A DNA stretch of 64,000 bases from contig CAWHBT010000017.1 of the NCBI GenBank assembly GCA_963827595.1, positions 1-64,000 on the forward strand. Reading direction: 5' to 3'. The translations under genes were made by a program, and so were the position numbers. The notes under the pieces are model-generated. The model was not told the DNA's origin and made no database searches. It worked only from the letters and a program-made list of their open reading frames with translations. Position 1 is the stretch's first letter; each line of letters opens with the position of its first letter. The stretch is from DATEDA01 sp963827595 (GTDB lineage: Bacteria; Pseudomonadota; Gammaproteobacteria; Burkholderiales; SG8-39). This document shows positions 10,492 to 20,231 of the stretch, one piece after another.

Positions 10492-12045
10492 ATGCTCCAA
10501 GCCGCCGACATCGTCATTCGCCTCAACCCCGCCGACGACGTGGTCATCGCCCGCGTCGAGATTCCGGCGGGGACCGTGCTGCTACGGGAGAACGTCCGCG
10601 TGGCGGTGAAGATCGCCCCGGGTCACAAGATCGCGGTGCGCGACGTGAAGTCCGGCGCGCCGATGCGCCGCTACAACCAGATCATCGGGTTCGCGACGCG
10701 CGACATCAGGGCCGGCGACCACGTGCACGTGCACAACCTCGGAATGGGAAGCCGGGATGGAGCGCATGGGGCCCCCGACCCCATGCTTGGGCGCGACTAC
10801 GCCTTCTGCGCCGACGCCAAGCCGACCCAAGCCATCACCCCGCAGGCGACCTTCGAAGGGATCGTTCGACCCGACGGCCGCGTGGCGACGCGCAACTACG
10901 TCGGGATCATCACCAGCGTCAACTGCTCCGCCACGGTCGCGCGGCTGATCGCGCGCAAGTTCGAGAACCGCCTCGACGACTATCCCAACGTCGACGGCGT
11001 CGTGGCGCTCACTCACAAGACCGGATGCGGCATGGCCTCCGACGGCGAGGCGATCGACCTCCTGCGCCGGACCACGGCCGGCTATGTCCGGCACGCAAAC
11101 TTCCACTCGGTGCTGCTGGTCGGCCTCGGCTGCGAGGCGAACCAGATCAACGACCTGCTCGCCGCCGAGGGCCTGACGCGCAGCGGACGCCTTCACGCCT
11201 ACTCGATCCAGGACAAGGGCGGGACGCCGAAGGCCGTCGAGGAAGGCGTGGCACGCATCAAGGCCCTGCTCCCCGACGCCAACCGGGTCGAGCGCGAGAC
11301 CGTGCCCGCGAGCCATCTCGTGCTCGGGCTCCAGTGCGGCGGCTCCGACGGCTACTCCGGGATCAGCGCCAATCCCGCGCTCGGCGCGGCGGTCGACCTG
11401 CTCGTGCGCCACGGCGGCACCGCCATCCTCTCCGAGACCCCGGAGATCTACGGCGCCGAGCACCTGCTGACGCGGCGCGCCGTCGCCCGCGAGGTCGGCG
11501 AGAAGCTGATCGGCCGGATCCGGTGGTGGGAGGACTACACGCGGCGCAACGGCAACGAGATGAACAACAACCCGTCGCCCGGCAACAAGGCCGGCGGCCT
11601 GACGACGATCCTCGAGAAGTCGCTGGGCGCGGTCGCGAAGGGCGGCACGACCAACCTCGTCGATGTCTACGAGTACGCCAAGCCGGTGACCGCCAAGGGC
11701 TTCGTGTTCATGGACACGCCCGGCTACGACCCGGTGTCGGCGACCGGCCAGGTCGCCGGCGGCGCGAACATGGTCTGCTTCACCACCGGCCGGGGCTCGG
11801 CCTACGGCTGCAAGCCAGCACCGTCGCTCAAGCTCGCGACGAACACGCCGCTCTTCGAGCGCCAGGAAGACGACATGGACATCAACTGCGGCACGATCGT
11901 CGACGGGAAGGAGTCGATCGACGCCGTCGGCGCACGCTTCTTCGAGCTGATCCTGAAGACCGCCTCGGGCGCGAAGACGAAGAGCGAGCTGTGGGGCTAC
12001 GGCGAGGACGAGTTCGCGCCGTGGACCCTCGGCGCGACGATGTAA
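10492..12045 (+). CDS. UxaA-family altronate/galactarate-type dehydratase
   Basis: The 517-residue protein is a full-length UxaA-type lyase with a short N-terminal SAF domain (about residues 1-95) fused to the large catalytic part. It should dehydrate a hexarate, altronate-like or other aldonic acid to a 2-keto-3-deoxy acid with a bound metal. Conserved blocks are ALTHKTGCGM, LVGLGCEANQI, GLQCGGSDGYSGISANPALG, TPGYDPVSATGQVAGGAN and DMDINCGTI, with several metal-ligand cysteines. A TAGAAT -10-like box at 10447-10452 lies 39 bases upstream, so it may also be transcribed separately from the kinase. The precise substrate cannot be decided between altronate, galactarate and others. Confidence 0.85.
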   Translation: MLQAADIVIRLNPADDVVIARVEIPAGTVLLRENVRVAVKIAPGHKIAVRDVKSGAPMRRYNQIIGFATRDIRAGDHVHVHNLGMGSRDGAHGAPDPMLGRDYAFCADAKPTQAITPQATFEGIVRPDGRVATRNYVGIITSVNCSATVARLIARKFENRLDDYPNVDGVVALTHKTGCGMASDGEAIDLLRRTTAGYVRHANFHSVLLVGLGCEANQINDLLAAEGLTRSGRLHAYSIQDKGGTPKAVEEGVARIKALLPDANRVERETVPASHLVLGLQCGGSDGYSGISANPALGAAVDLLVRHGGTAILSETPEIYGAEHLLTRRAVAREVGEKLIGRIRWWEDYTRRNGNEMNNNPSPGNKAGGLTTILEKSLGAVAKGGTTNLVDVYEYAKPVTAKGFVFMDTPGYDPVSATGQVAGGANMVCFTTGRGSAYGCKPAPSLKLATNTPLFERQEDDMDINCGTIVDGKESIDAVGARFFELILKTASGAKTKSELWGYGEDEFAPWTLGATM

Positions 12046-12399
12046 TTCCGACACCGCAGTTGCGGCGGCGCGCGCAACGCGCGCCGGCACGTCGCCCGGA
12101 TTCCCGGCTCACTGTCGGCGCCTCGACGCTCGTGTCGGGACATCATCCCGAGTGAGCAATCCTGCCGACGGACGGTCGTGAACTAGGTCACGAACGGCCA
12201 TGACGTCGGCATACCGCTATGGCATAGTCGGTCGCCACAACAAGAACAACACAGGCGGCACCGGGCCTGCGGTTCGCGTCTCCCGCTCGCGCCCTCCGGT
12301 TGAAGACGCTCGATTTTCGAGGGACTCGCCTGCTCGCCCCGCGCCGGCTCCGACGCCAGCGCCCGGTGCGCGACGGCGGTCCGCTCAGAGGTTTCGCGT
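12046..12399. other. Intergenic region, no gene seen
   Basis: About 350 bases between uxaA-like and DUF1631 genes. It contains short inverted repeats (GTCGTGAACTAGGTCACGAAC at 12174-12194 in part, and GGCATACCGCTATGGCATAG near 12210-12229). Either might be a regulator site or hairpin. I see no ORF with coding character. Confidence 0.35.
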
Positions 12400-14674
12400 A
12401 TGGAAACGCCCGCGCGCCGCCCCGGCATCGCCGCCGACGCCGGCGCTCGTTCGGCGCCGGAGAGCAAGGCGCTCCTCAGCCAGTGCCGCGAGCTGGCGCG
12501 TTCCAAGCTGAGCGGGCATCCTCGCCGACGCGCTCGACAAGGTCGAGAACGATCTGTTCAGTCTCGCCGAAGCCTCGACCTCGCGCGCCGAGCAGCAGAT
12601 CCTCTTCGAGGCGATGTCGCAGATCAAGAAGCACCGCACCGAGATCAAGACCTCGTTCGACCGCTTCTTCATCGAGATCTTCGAGCGGCGCGTGTCGTCG
12701 CGGCGCGCGGCGGGGTTCGCGAAGAACGAGACGCGGGTCGAGGAACTCGCGCTCGTCGACGACGCGGCGATGGAGGAGGATCTGGTCGTCAGCGATCTCG
12801 CGCGCAAGACCGCGAACCGCATCGACCCGGATCAGCTCCTCGGCATCCGCGCGCGCTTCGGACATCTGCTCGCCAGCGACGCGATTGAGGACGACACGGC
12901 CAACCCGCTCTCCCCGGAGACGGTGTTCGAGGCGCTCAAGCTCGCCTGCGCCAAGCTGCCGGGCGACTTCGCGGTCAAGCGGTCGATGCTGAACGCGTTC
13001 CAGCCCCACATCGCCGCCGGCATCACCCACGTCTACGCCGACGTCAACCGGAACCTGATCGCGCACCACGTCCTGCCGCGCATCAAGCACCACGTCAAGC
13101 GCGCCGCCGACATCGGCGTGGGCGCGTCGCAGCCGCTGGCGCTGAACCAGGCGCTCGCCGCGAGCCAGGCGATGAACCTCGCCCAGCTCTGGGGCGGCGC
13201 CCCGAACGCCGCGGCCGCGGCGATGAACGTAAGCCAGGCGCTCAACCTCGGCCAGCTCCTCAGCGGGCCGGCCGGATCGGCAGAGCTCTCGCAGCTCGTC
13301 GCCAACGTGCTGAACGGCCCGCCGGCCGCGCGGTCGCAGGTCACGCGGATGCTCGCCGACCCGCAGCGCTATGCGATGGAGAACGCGCTCGCGCTGCCGG
13401 CCAGCCCGGCACTGCTCACCTCGCTCTCGGCGCTCCAGTCGGCCACCTTGCCGAGCGAAGGCGGCGCGTTCGATTTCATGGCCGCGCTCGGCGACCAGGT
13501 GCGCTCGCAGAGCCACCCCCTCGACCAGCTCACGATCGAGCTGGTCAACATGGTGTTCGACTACATCCTCGACGATCGGGAGGTCCCGGAGACCGTCAAG
13601 CGCGAGATCTCGCGCCTGCAGATCGTCGCCGTGAAGGCCGCGATCCTCGACCGCACGTTCTTCGCGCGCCGCAACCACCCGATGCGGCAGCTGCTCGACC
13701 GCGTCGCCGAGGTCGCCTCCGACCCGGAGGTCGCGACCGACGAGGCCTCGCGCTTCGTGATCGCGCTGCGGGAAGCGGTCGACTACCTCGTCCACAAGTT
13801 CACCGACGATCTCGACATCTTCACCGCCGCGCTCGAGACGCTCGAGAAGATCCTCGAGGAGGAGCGCCAGTCGCGGCAGACCGAGCTCGCGCCCACCACC
13901 GCCGAGCTCGCGCGCAAGGAAGAAGCGGAGATCGCGCACCACACCGCGCTCGCCGAGATCAAGCGCCGGGTGACCCGCAAGACGCCGCCGTTCGTCCGCG
14001 ATTTCCTGTACCAGTGGTGGACCAAGACGCTGGTCGACGGCTACCTGAAGGAGCGGGAGGGCGACGACTCCTGGACCCACCGGCTGGGCGTCGTCGACGC
14101 GCTGGTGTGGAGCGTGTCGCCGCTCAAGACGACCGAGATCCCGCAGCTCGCCGCGATGCTGCCGACGCTGATGCGGAGCCTCCTGCGCGGCATGAACGCG
14201 ATCGACATGCCCTCCGACGCGCGCCACGGCTTCTTCAACCAGCTCATGCAGGCCCACACCGCGGCGATCAACGCGGCGAAGGCGCAGGCGGCCAAGGTCC
14301 AGCAGACCGTCGCCGCCGAGGCCGCGACCGGCGCCGGCCCCGCGACCGAGCCGGACCTGCCGGACGAGGCGCCCGCGACGACGCCCCCGGCCGACGACTA
14401 CTTCGTCCACACCGCGATGGCCCTCGAGCGCGGCGCGGTGGTGGAGTTCATCGACGCCCAGACCGAGATCCGCTCGAAGCTGATCTGGGTGAGCCCGAAG
14501 CAGACCATCCTGCTGTTCACCTCCAGCGCGAGCGGCGCGCGCAAGCTCACGCCGCCGGCGTTCGCGGCGCTGCTGCGCGACGGCAAGGCGCGCGTGGTCG
14601 AGGTCTCGGAAGCGCTCATGGATCGCGTGGTGCACGCGATGATGGGGCCCGAGTCGCTGCCGGCTGCCGCCTGA
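12400..14674 (+). CDS. DUF1631 family protein, one frameshift near the N-terminus
   Basis: The main frame from 12614 (686 residues) matches the DUF1631 family of large cytoplasmic proteins of unknown function. It has FVRDFLYQWWTKTLVDGYL in the central part and a C-terminal LERGAVVEFIDAQTEIRSKL / WVSPKQTILLFT block. Family-like sequence continues upstream: DALDKVENDLFSLAEA lies in this frame, and the start METPARRPGI...CRELARSKLSG lies in the neighbouring frame from 12400. Deleting one G from the GGG at 12514-12516 joins them into about 757 residues, a normal length. I therefore treat 12400 as the true start and the extra G as a sequence error or recent mutation. Isolated transcription is suggested by the terminator downstream. 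Confidence 0.75.
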
Positions 14675-14708
14675 CGAACGAAGGATTCGACCGGGCCAGG
14701 TTCTCTCC

Positions 14709-14787
14709 CGCGACCCCGCAAACCGGCGGGCTGCCACCCTCGCCGCCAAGCACGGCAGCCCGTTTCCGCGGGGTCGCGTTTTTCTTT
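14709..14787 (+). terminator. Rho-independent terminator after the DUF1631 gene
   Basis: A long stem pairs CGCGACCCCGC (14709-14719) with GCGGGGTCGCG (14768-14778) and continues inward through CGGGCTGCC / GGCAGCCCG. It is followed by TTTTTCTTT at about 14779-14787. Confidence 0.8.
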
Positions 14788-14863
14788 CGGCGCCGCCCTC
14801 CGCAGCGGGGCGCGCGCCCCGTCCAAGTAGAATGCGCCCGGACCATCGGACAGGGAGTCGGGC

Positions 14864-15166
14864 GTGTTCGTCTGGGCAAAGGTCAACGAGCGCGTCTTCG
14901 GCGGCTACCCGCTGTCGCAGGCGACGATCCGCGTGTCGAAGGATCCCGAGCTCGGGACGATCGACATCACCGTCAACGACCCGGCCTTCGAGGCCGACCC
15001 GAAGCGGCACGGCGGGGGAGTGACGCTGCGCCGCGAGGATGCGATGTGGCTCGCGAACGCCCTGCTGCTCGCGCTCGGCAAGCGAAAGGACTTCACCTAC
15101 ACGCGAACCGCGAAGGACCAGGGCGCCGCCAGGACGCAGCAGCGCGCGGGGGGCGCCGCAAAGTAG
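14864..15166 (+). CDS. Hypothetical protein, 100 aa
   Basis: A small soluble-looking protein beginning at a GTG (MFVWAKVNERVFGG). It has alternating beta-type segments (TIRVSKDPELGTIDITV), a helix (EDAMWLANALLLALGK) and a basic Gln/Ala-rich tail. I do not recognise the family. A TAGAAT -10-like box at 14828-14833 gives it its own promoter after the terminator of the preceding gene, and no operon partner follows on the same strand. Coding character (composition, codon third-position GC) matches the neighbours. Confidence 0.6.
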   Translation: MFVWAKVNERVFGGYPLSQATIRVSKDPELGTIDITVNDPAFEADPKRHGGGVTLRREDAMWLANALLLALGKRKDFTYTRTAKDQGAARTQQRAGGAAK

Positions 15167-15188
15167 GCCGCCAACGACAGCCGAGCGG

Positions 15189-15998
15189 TCACTCGCCGAT
15201 CTGGAGCAGCATCCCGCGCTTGCGCGCGCCGTTGAAGGAGGCGAGGAAGACCGCCACCGCGACGAGGAGATACAGCGCGTTGAGCGCGACGGTGGTCCAG
15301 AAGTAGTCCCAGCGGAACGTGCCCTCGAGCAGCACGGCGCGCATCCCTTCGAACACGTGGCTCGTCGGCAGCCACCACGCCACCGCCTGGAGCCAGGGAG
15401 GCAGCACGGCGATCGGATAGTAGATCCCGCTGAGCGGCGCGGCGACGAAGATCGCGCCCCAGGCGAAGTTCTCCGCGGCGAGCCCGTAGCGCATCACGAG
15501 CGCCGACACCATCAGGCCGACCGACCACGCGGTGACGAGCAGGTTGGCGAAGAACGACACGAGCGGTACCCCGAGGTCGAAGATCGAGGTCTGGTACAGC
15601 GCGATCGCGAGCGCGATCGCCGTGCCGACCCCGATCACGGTGCGGATCAGCGACACCCCGATCATCGCGGCCACGAGCTCGAGCGGCCGGAGCGGGCTGA
15701 CGAACAGATGCCCCAGGTTGCGCGAGTACAGCTCCTCGAAGAACGACAACGCCACGCCGAGCTGGCCGCGGAACAGGATCTCCCAGAGGAGCAGCGCCGA
15801 CACGAGGACGCCGGGCACCTGCGCGATCAGCGACGAGTTGGTCGCCAGGAACTTGGCGATGAACGCCCACAGCACCATCTGCATGGTGGGCCAGTAGGCC
15901 ATCTCGACCACCCGCACCCACGACTTCTTGAAGAGGTACAAGTGGCGCAGGATCATGGCGTAGATCCGGCGCGCGCTGAGCGTCGCGGGAGCGCTCAC
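15189..15998 (-). CDS. ABC-2 type transporter permease
   Basis: The 269-residue inner-membrane protein has about six hydrophobic spans and the NodJ/DrrB-like ABC-2 pattern (region LRPLELVAAMIGVSLIRTVI and the membrane segment ending PLSGIYYPIAVLPPWLQ, typical of the conserved C-terminal signature). It forms an exporter with the ATPase encoded just upstream. The permease ATG overlaps the ATPase stop (ATGA, 15995-15998), so the pair is translationally coupled. The exported substrate is unknown; polysaccharide, lipid or drug are the usual options. Confidence 0.87.
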   Translation of the reverse strand: MSAPATLSARRIYAMILRHLYLFKKSWVRVVEMAYWPTMQMVLWAFIAKFLATNSSLIAQVPGVLVSALLLWEILFRGQLGVALSFFEELYSRNLGHLFVSPLRPLELVAAMIGVSLIRTVIGVGTAIALAIALYQTSIFDLGVPLVSFFANLLVTAWSVGLMVSALVMRYGLAAENFAWGAIFVAAPLSGIYYPIAVLPPWLQAVAWWLPTSHVFEGMRAVLLEGTFRWDYFWTTVALNALYLLVAVAVFLASFNGARKRGMLLQIGE

Positions 15999-16732
15999 CC
16001 GGCTGCCTCGACCCGCTGCCGCGCCACGTCTAGGAACACCTCCTCCATGTTGCGGCGGCCGTACCGCGCGAGGAGGTCGGCCGGCGAACCGGTGTCCACA
16101 ATCCTACCGGCGCGCAACATCAGGACCGCGTCGCACATGCGCTCGACCTCGGGCATGTTGTGCGAGGCGAGCAGCAGGGTCGCGCCGGCTTGGCGCCGGT
16201 AGTCCACGAGCTGCGTGCGGACCCGATCCGCGATGTCCGGGTCGAGCGACGCGGTGGGCTCGTCGAGCAGCAGGAGCTCCGGCTCGTTGAGGAGCGCCTT
16301 CGCGATCGAAACGCGGGTGCGCTGTCCGGCGGAGAGCGTGCCGTAGGGGCGCTTGCGGAACTCGCCGAGCTCGAGGGTCTCGACCAGCGCGGCGATCCGC
16401 TGCCGCGGCCGGGCAACGCCGTAGAGTCGGGCGAAGACCATCAGGTTCTCCGCGACGGTGAGCTTGCGCGGCAGGTCGACGTACGGCGAGGTGAAGTTCA
16501 TCCGCGGGAGCACGCGGTAGCGGTGCCGCGCGATGTCTTCGCCGAGCACGACGATCCGGCCCGCGGTCGGGAGCAGGACGCCGAGCAGCGTCGAGATCGT
16601 GGTCGTCTTGCCGGCGCCGTTGCCGCCGAGGAGCGCGGTGGTGCTGCCGCGCGCCACGGTGAACGAGATGTCGCGCACGGCTTCGACCTTGCCGAAGCGC
16701 TTCGTGAGCCCGCTGACCTCGACGGCGTTCAT
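15995..16732 (-). CDS. ABC exporter ATP-binding protein
   Basis: The 245-residue ATPase (starting MNAVEVSGLTKRFG) has Walker A GGNGAGKTT (about residues 36-44), signature LSAGQRTRVSIAKALL, Walker B LLLLDEPTASLDPD and the switch His in LASHNMPEVERM. It belongs to the DrrA/NodI-like group serving ABC-2 permeases. The start was chosen at 16732 because the upstream extension is low-complexity and the fold begins at once. Confidence 0.9.
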   Translation of the reverse strand: MNAVEVSGLTKRFGKVEAVRDISFTVARGSTTALLGGNGAGKTTTISTLLGVLLPTAGRIVVLGEDIARHRYRVLPRMNFTSPYVDLPRKLTVAENLMVFARLYGVARPRQRIAALVETLELGEFRKRPYGTLSAGQRTRVSIAKALLNEPELLLLDEPTASLDPDIADRVRTQLVDYRRQAGATLLLASHNMPEVERMCDAVLMLRAGRIVDTGSPADLLARYGRRNMEEVFLDVARQRVEAAG

Positions 16733-16778
16733 CGGACGCGGGCGGCCGCCCGCTCGCGCGGGGCCGGCTAGGGGCTGC

Positions 16779-17330
16779 CTAGCCGTGCTTCCACTTGATC
16801 GAGCAGCCAAGCGCCGCGGTCTGCGCGGCGGGACCCCGGCCGGTCGTGGCGATCTGCACCATCGCCTCGAACAGCTCGCGCCGCGCGCCGGGGATCGGCG
16901 CGGTCTTCGACCCGTCCAGGCGGCCGTGGTACTGCAGCTCGAGATCGGCGTTGAGACCGAAGAACTCGGGCGTGCACACCGCCCCGTAGGCCTTCGCGAC
17001 CGCCTGCGTCTCGTCGAGCACGTAGGGGAACGGGAACCCGAACTCGAGCGCGACGCGCTTCATGTTCGGAAACGAATCCTCCGCGTAATCGGTCGGGTCG
17101 TTCGACATGATGGCGATCGAGCCGATGCCGTGCGCCCGCAGCTCGTTCGCATCGCGCACGATCCGCTCCCGGATCGCCTTGACGTACGGGCAGTGGTTGC
17201 AGATGAACATGACCAGCAGGCCCTTCGGCCCACGCGCGGCGGCGAGCGTGTGACGCTCGCCGTCGACGCCGGGCAGATCGAAGTCGGCGGCCTGCCAGCC
17301 GAAATCGCACACCTGATGTTGCGCCGCCAT
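16779..17330 (-). CDS. Thioredoxin-family protein with CNHCPYV motif
   Basis: The 183-residue protein is an AhpC/TSA-thioredoxin fold protein of the kind with CNHCPYVKAI near residue 44, where the CxxC pair would be the redox centre. The rest follows the family (IMSNDPTDYAEDSFPNM, then GAVCTPEFFGLNADLELQYHG with the cis-Pro after a third Cys). There is no signal peptide, so it should be cytoplasmic. The start MAAQHQVCDFGW was chosen as the last ATG before conserved sequence. It is divergent from rsmE with a 39-bp gap. Confidence 0.83.
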   Translation of the reverse strand: MAAQHQVCDFGWQAADFDLPGVDGERHTLAAARGPKGLLVMFICNHCPYVKAIRERIVRDANELRAHGIGSIAIMSNDPTDYAEDSFPNMKRVALEFGFPFPYVLDETQAVAKAYGAVCTPEFFGLNADLELQYHGRLDGSKTAPIPGARRELFEAMVQIATTGRGPAAQTAALGCSIKWKHG

Positions 17331-17369
17331 GCGGGAATCGCGCCGTGAGGAGGAGGCTAAAATCTTAGC

Positions 17370-18110
17370 ATGCAGCCGAGCTCCGACCGCGCGCCGCGCT
17401 TCTACTGCGACGCATCCCTCCCGCCGGGCGCGACGGTGGAGCTGCCCGAGCGCGCAGTCCGGCACGTGGCCGCCCTGCGCCTCAGGGAAGGCGATGCGGT
17501 GGTCCTCTTCAACGGTGACGGCCACGAGTCCGCCGCGACGCTGACCGGACTCGGCAAGCGCGGCGCGGCGTGCCTGGTTCGCAGCCGCCGTACGGTCGAT
17601 CGCGAATCGCCGCTCGAGGTGCACCTTGCGCAGGGGGTGTGCGCCGGCGATCGGATGGATCTCGTGCTGCAGAAGGCCACCGAGCTCGGGGTCACGTCGC
17701 TCCAGCCGCTCGTCACGGTGCGCTCGATCGTCCGGCTGTCGAGCGAGCGGCAGGGGCGGCGCGAGACGCACTGGCAGAACGTCGTGATCGCGGCGTGCGA
17801 ACAATGCGGCCGCAACCGGATCCCGGTGGTCGCGCCGAGCGTTGCGTTCGGGGAGTTCCTCGCCCGGCTGCCGCGCGACGGCACGCGCGTCCTCCTCGTG
17901 CCCGAGGGCGAAGCGACAATCCGGAGCCTCGGCCCGCGCCCGCCGGTCACGGTGCTCATCGGCCCGGAGGGCGGGCTTGCGCCGGAGGAGCGGGCGCTTG
18001 CGCTCGCCGCCGGGTTCGGCGCGGTGCGCTTCGGGCCGCGGATCCTGCGAACCGAGACGGCGCCGCTCGCCGCGCTCGCGGCGCTGCAGGCGCTCTACGG
18101 CGACTGCTGA
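17370..18110 (+). CDS. rsmE: 16S rRNA (uracil(1498)-N(3))-methyltransferase RsmE
   Basis: The 246-residue SPOUT-fold enzyme methylates U1498 of 16S rRNA in the small subunit with S-adenosylmethionine. The diagnostic C-terminal knot motifs are present: VLIGPEGGLAPEE and FGPRILRTETAPLAALAAL. The N-terminal PUA-like part has LPERAVRHVAALRLREGD. The length is normal. A TAAAAT box ends only 6 bases before the ATG, and an AGGAGGAGG stretch lies 13 bases upstream, so a leaderless mRNA is possible. Its 3-prime end overlaps the convergent ankyrin gene by 16 bases. Confidence 0.95.
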   Translation: MQPSSDRAPRFYCDASLPPGATVELPERAVRHVAALRLREGDAVVLFNGDGHESAATLTGLGKRGAACLVRSRRTVDRESPLEVHLAQGVCAGDRMDLVLQKATELGVTSLQPLVTVRSIVRLSSERQGRRETHWQNVVIAACEQCGRNRIPVVAPSVAFGEFLARLPRDGTRVLLVPEGEATIRSLGPRPPVTVLIGPEGGLAPEERALALAAGFGAVRFGPRILRTETAPLAALAALQALYGDC

Positions 18111-18742
18111 CCGGACGACCGCGAGGGTTTCGGGATCGCCGCCGCAAGCAGCGCGATCAACTCCGGATTGCCGCCGCGCCTCGCGAGCTCGATCGCCGAG
18201 CGCCCGGACCGGTCGGTCGCGTTCGGGTCGACCCCCCGGCCGGCGAGGAAGAGCCGCACCGCAAGGACGTCGCTCCGCTCGACGGCGTCGAGGAACTGGG
18301 TCGGGTCGTGGTAGGCGAGGCCCATCCCGGCGAGGTCCTGGCGGGCCCGGATCGCGCGCGCGTCGGCGGCGGCCTGCGGGTCCTCGGCAATTGCCTTCCT
18401 GCTCATCGCGGCGAACGACCGCCCGATCCCGGCGAGCTTCTCGCGCTCGGGGCCGGGGACGTCGGCGAAGAGCTCGAGGGCGAGCGCGTTGGCCTCGGCG
18501 TTGCGGCCGTTCAGGATGTCGTCGACCGCCTGCCGCCCGGCATCCGGACTGCAGCCCGGCGTTCGGCCGCCCCCGTCCGGGCATGACGCGGCTGCGGCGT
18601 TGACGACAAGCTGCAACAGGGAGAGGAACCTTCCGACCGTGGCCCAGTCGGTCGCCGCCGCGGGCGGGCTCGCGCCTTGCGCGTGCGACGCCCCGATCCA
18701 CGCCGTCGCGAGCGCCGCGACGGCCCATTGTCTCGCGCCCAT
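18095..18742 (-). CDS. Exported ankyrin-repeat protein
   Basis: The 215-residue protein begins with a signal peptide (MGARQWAVAALATAWIGASHA). Its C-terminal part holds about two ankyrin-like units (VLAVRLFLAGRGVDPNATD, then RSGRSAIELARRGGNPELIA). The middle contains PDAGRQAVDDILNGRNAEA and a Lys/Glu-rich helix. A GAGGAGG ribosome-binding site fixes the ATG at 18742. It is likely periplasmic and may mediate protein contacts; the partner is unknown. It converges on rsmE with a 16-base overlap and has no operon neighbour. Confidence 0.72.
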   Translation of the reverse strand: MGARQWAVAALATAWIGASHAQGASPPAAATDWATVGRFLSLLQLVVNAAAASCPDGGGRTPGCSPDAGRQAVDDILNGRNAEANALALELFADVPGPEREKLAGIGRSFAAMSRKAIAEDPQAAADARAIRARQDLAGMGLAYHDPTQFLDAVERSDVLAVRLFLAGRGVDPNATDRSGRSAIELARRGGNPELIALLAAAIPKPSRSSGQQSP

Positions 18743-18846
18743 CCGATCCTCCTCGCTTCCAGCGCGGTCACCGGGCAACGGCGCAGTCTACCGCGGGGTC
18801 GGCCGGGGCGGGGCAGCCCCGCGCTAGAATGCGCGCCGGCCAAACC

Positions 18847-20181
18847 ATGAACAAGCCGATACCCGCGCGGCCCGACTCGAGCTTCGTGACCTGGTTCCGC
18901 TCGGTCGCGCCGTACTTCCACGCCTTCCGCGGACGCACGTTCGTCATCGCGTTCGGCGGCGAGTTGGTCGCGGAGGGGCGCTTCGTGTCGCTCGCGCACG
19001 ATCTCAACCTCCTGCACAGCGCCGGGATCCGGCTGGTGCTCGTCCACGGCTCGCGCCCGCAGATCGAGGCGCAGCTGAAGACGCGGAAGAGCCGGTCGCG
19101 GTACCACCGCGGGCTGAGGGTGACCGACCCGGTCGCGCTCGAATGCGTGAAGGAGGCCGTGGGGCTGCTGCGGGTCGAGATCGACGCGCTGCTCTCGCTC
19201 GGTCTCCCGAACACGCCGATGGCCGGCGGGGCGATCAACACCGTGTCGGGCAACTTCATCACCGCCCGGCCCATGGGCGTGCACGATGGCATCGACTACC
19301 AGCACACCGGCGCGGTGCGAAAGGTCGACGCCCAGGCCATCGCCGGCTGCCTCGACGCCGGCAACATCGTGGTCGTCTCGCCGATCGGCTACTCGCCCAC
19401 CGGCGAGGTTTTCAACCTCGCCATGGAAGCGGTCGCGGTGGCGACCGCCACCGCGCTCGGGGCCGCGAAGCTGATCTTCCTCGCCGACGCCGCGGTGGTG
19501 GATGCCGGCGGCGCGGTGCGCCCCGAGCTCACCGCGAACGAGGCCGAACGGCTGCTCGCGGAAGGCGCGGCGCGGCTAAGCAAGGAGACCCGGACCTTTC
19601 TCGCGCGCGCGCTCGAGGCGGTCCGCGCCGGAGTCGAGCGCGCCCACGTCGTTCGGCGCAACGTCGACGGTGCGCTGCTCCTCGAGCTCTTCACCCACGA
19701 GGGCTCGGGCAGCATGATCACCGCCGACAAGCTCGAGCGTCTGCGCCGTGCGACGATCGAGGACGTCGGCGGGATCCTGCGGCTCATCGAGCCCCTCGAG
19801 GCGGACGGCACGCTCGTGCGCCGCGGTCGCGAGCTGCTCGAGCAGGAGATCGGACGGTTCACGGTGCTCGAGCACGACCGCCTGATCCTCGGCTGCGCCG
19901 CGCTCTATCCGTTTCCGAAGGTGCGCGCCGGCGAGCTCGCGTGCCTCGCGGTGCGACCCGATCACCGCGGCGCGGGCCACGGCGAGAAGCTCATGGGCGC
20001 GGTGGAGCGCCAGGCGCGCGCGGCCGGGATGAAGAAGCTGTTCGTGCTCACGACCCGCGCTTCGCACTGGTTCGTCGAGCGGGGGTTCGGCGAGGCGGCG
20101 GTCGGCGCGTTGCCGGGAGAGAAGCAGGCGCTCTACAACTGGCAGCGGCGCTCCAAGGTGCTCGTGAAGGCGCTCCGCTGA
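18847..20181 (+). CDS. argA: Amino-acid N-acetyltransferase (N-acetylglutamate synthase) ArgA
   Basis: The 444-residue enzyme acetylates glutamate with acetyl-CoA, the first step of arginine synthesis. The N-terminal amino-acid-kinase-like domain (to about residue 285) has FVIAFGGELV and LVLVHGSRPQIEAQL. The C-terminal GNAT domain has CLAVRPDHRGAGHGEKLM, the acetyl-CoA-binding segment. Length and order match classical ArgA. A TAGAAT box at 18825-18830 lies just 16 bases before the ATG, implying a very short leader. Confidence 0.95.
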   Translation: MNKPIPARPDSSFVTWFRSVAPYFHAFRGRTFVIAFGGELVAEGRFVSLAHDLNLLHSAGIRLVLVHGSRPQIEAQLKTRKSRSRYHRGLRVTDPVALECVKEAVGLLRVEIDALLSLGLPNTPMAGGAINTVSGNFITARPMGVHDGIDYQHTGAVRKVDAQAIAGCLDAGNIVVVSPIGYSPTGEVFNLAMEAVAVATATALGAAKLIFLADAAVVDAGGAVRPELTANEAERLLAEGAARLSKETRTFLARALEAVRAGVERAHVVRRNVDGALLLELFTHEGSGSMITADKLERLRRATIEDVGGILRLIEPLEADGTLVRRGRELLEQEIGRFTVLEHDRLILGCAALYPFPKVRAGELACLAVRPDHRGAGHGEKLMGAVERQARAAGMKKLFVLTTRASHWFVERGFGEAAVGALPGEKQALYNWQRRSKVLVKALR

Positions 20182-20231
20182 CCGGGAGCAGGCGAGTCCG
20201 AGGCTGGAACGCCGCGCCCAGGAGAACTGAC

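Noticed and set aside
12476..15010. Leftward 844-codon frame opposite DUF1631
   Set aside because: Arg/Val/Leu/Ala-rich shadow without start signals; DUF1631 motifs are clear on the plus strand.
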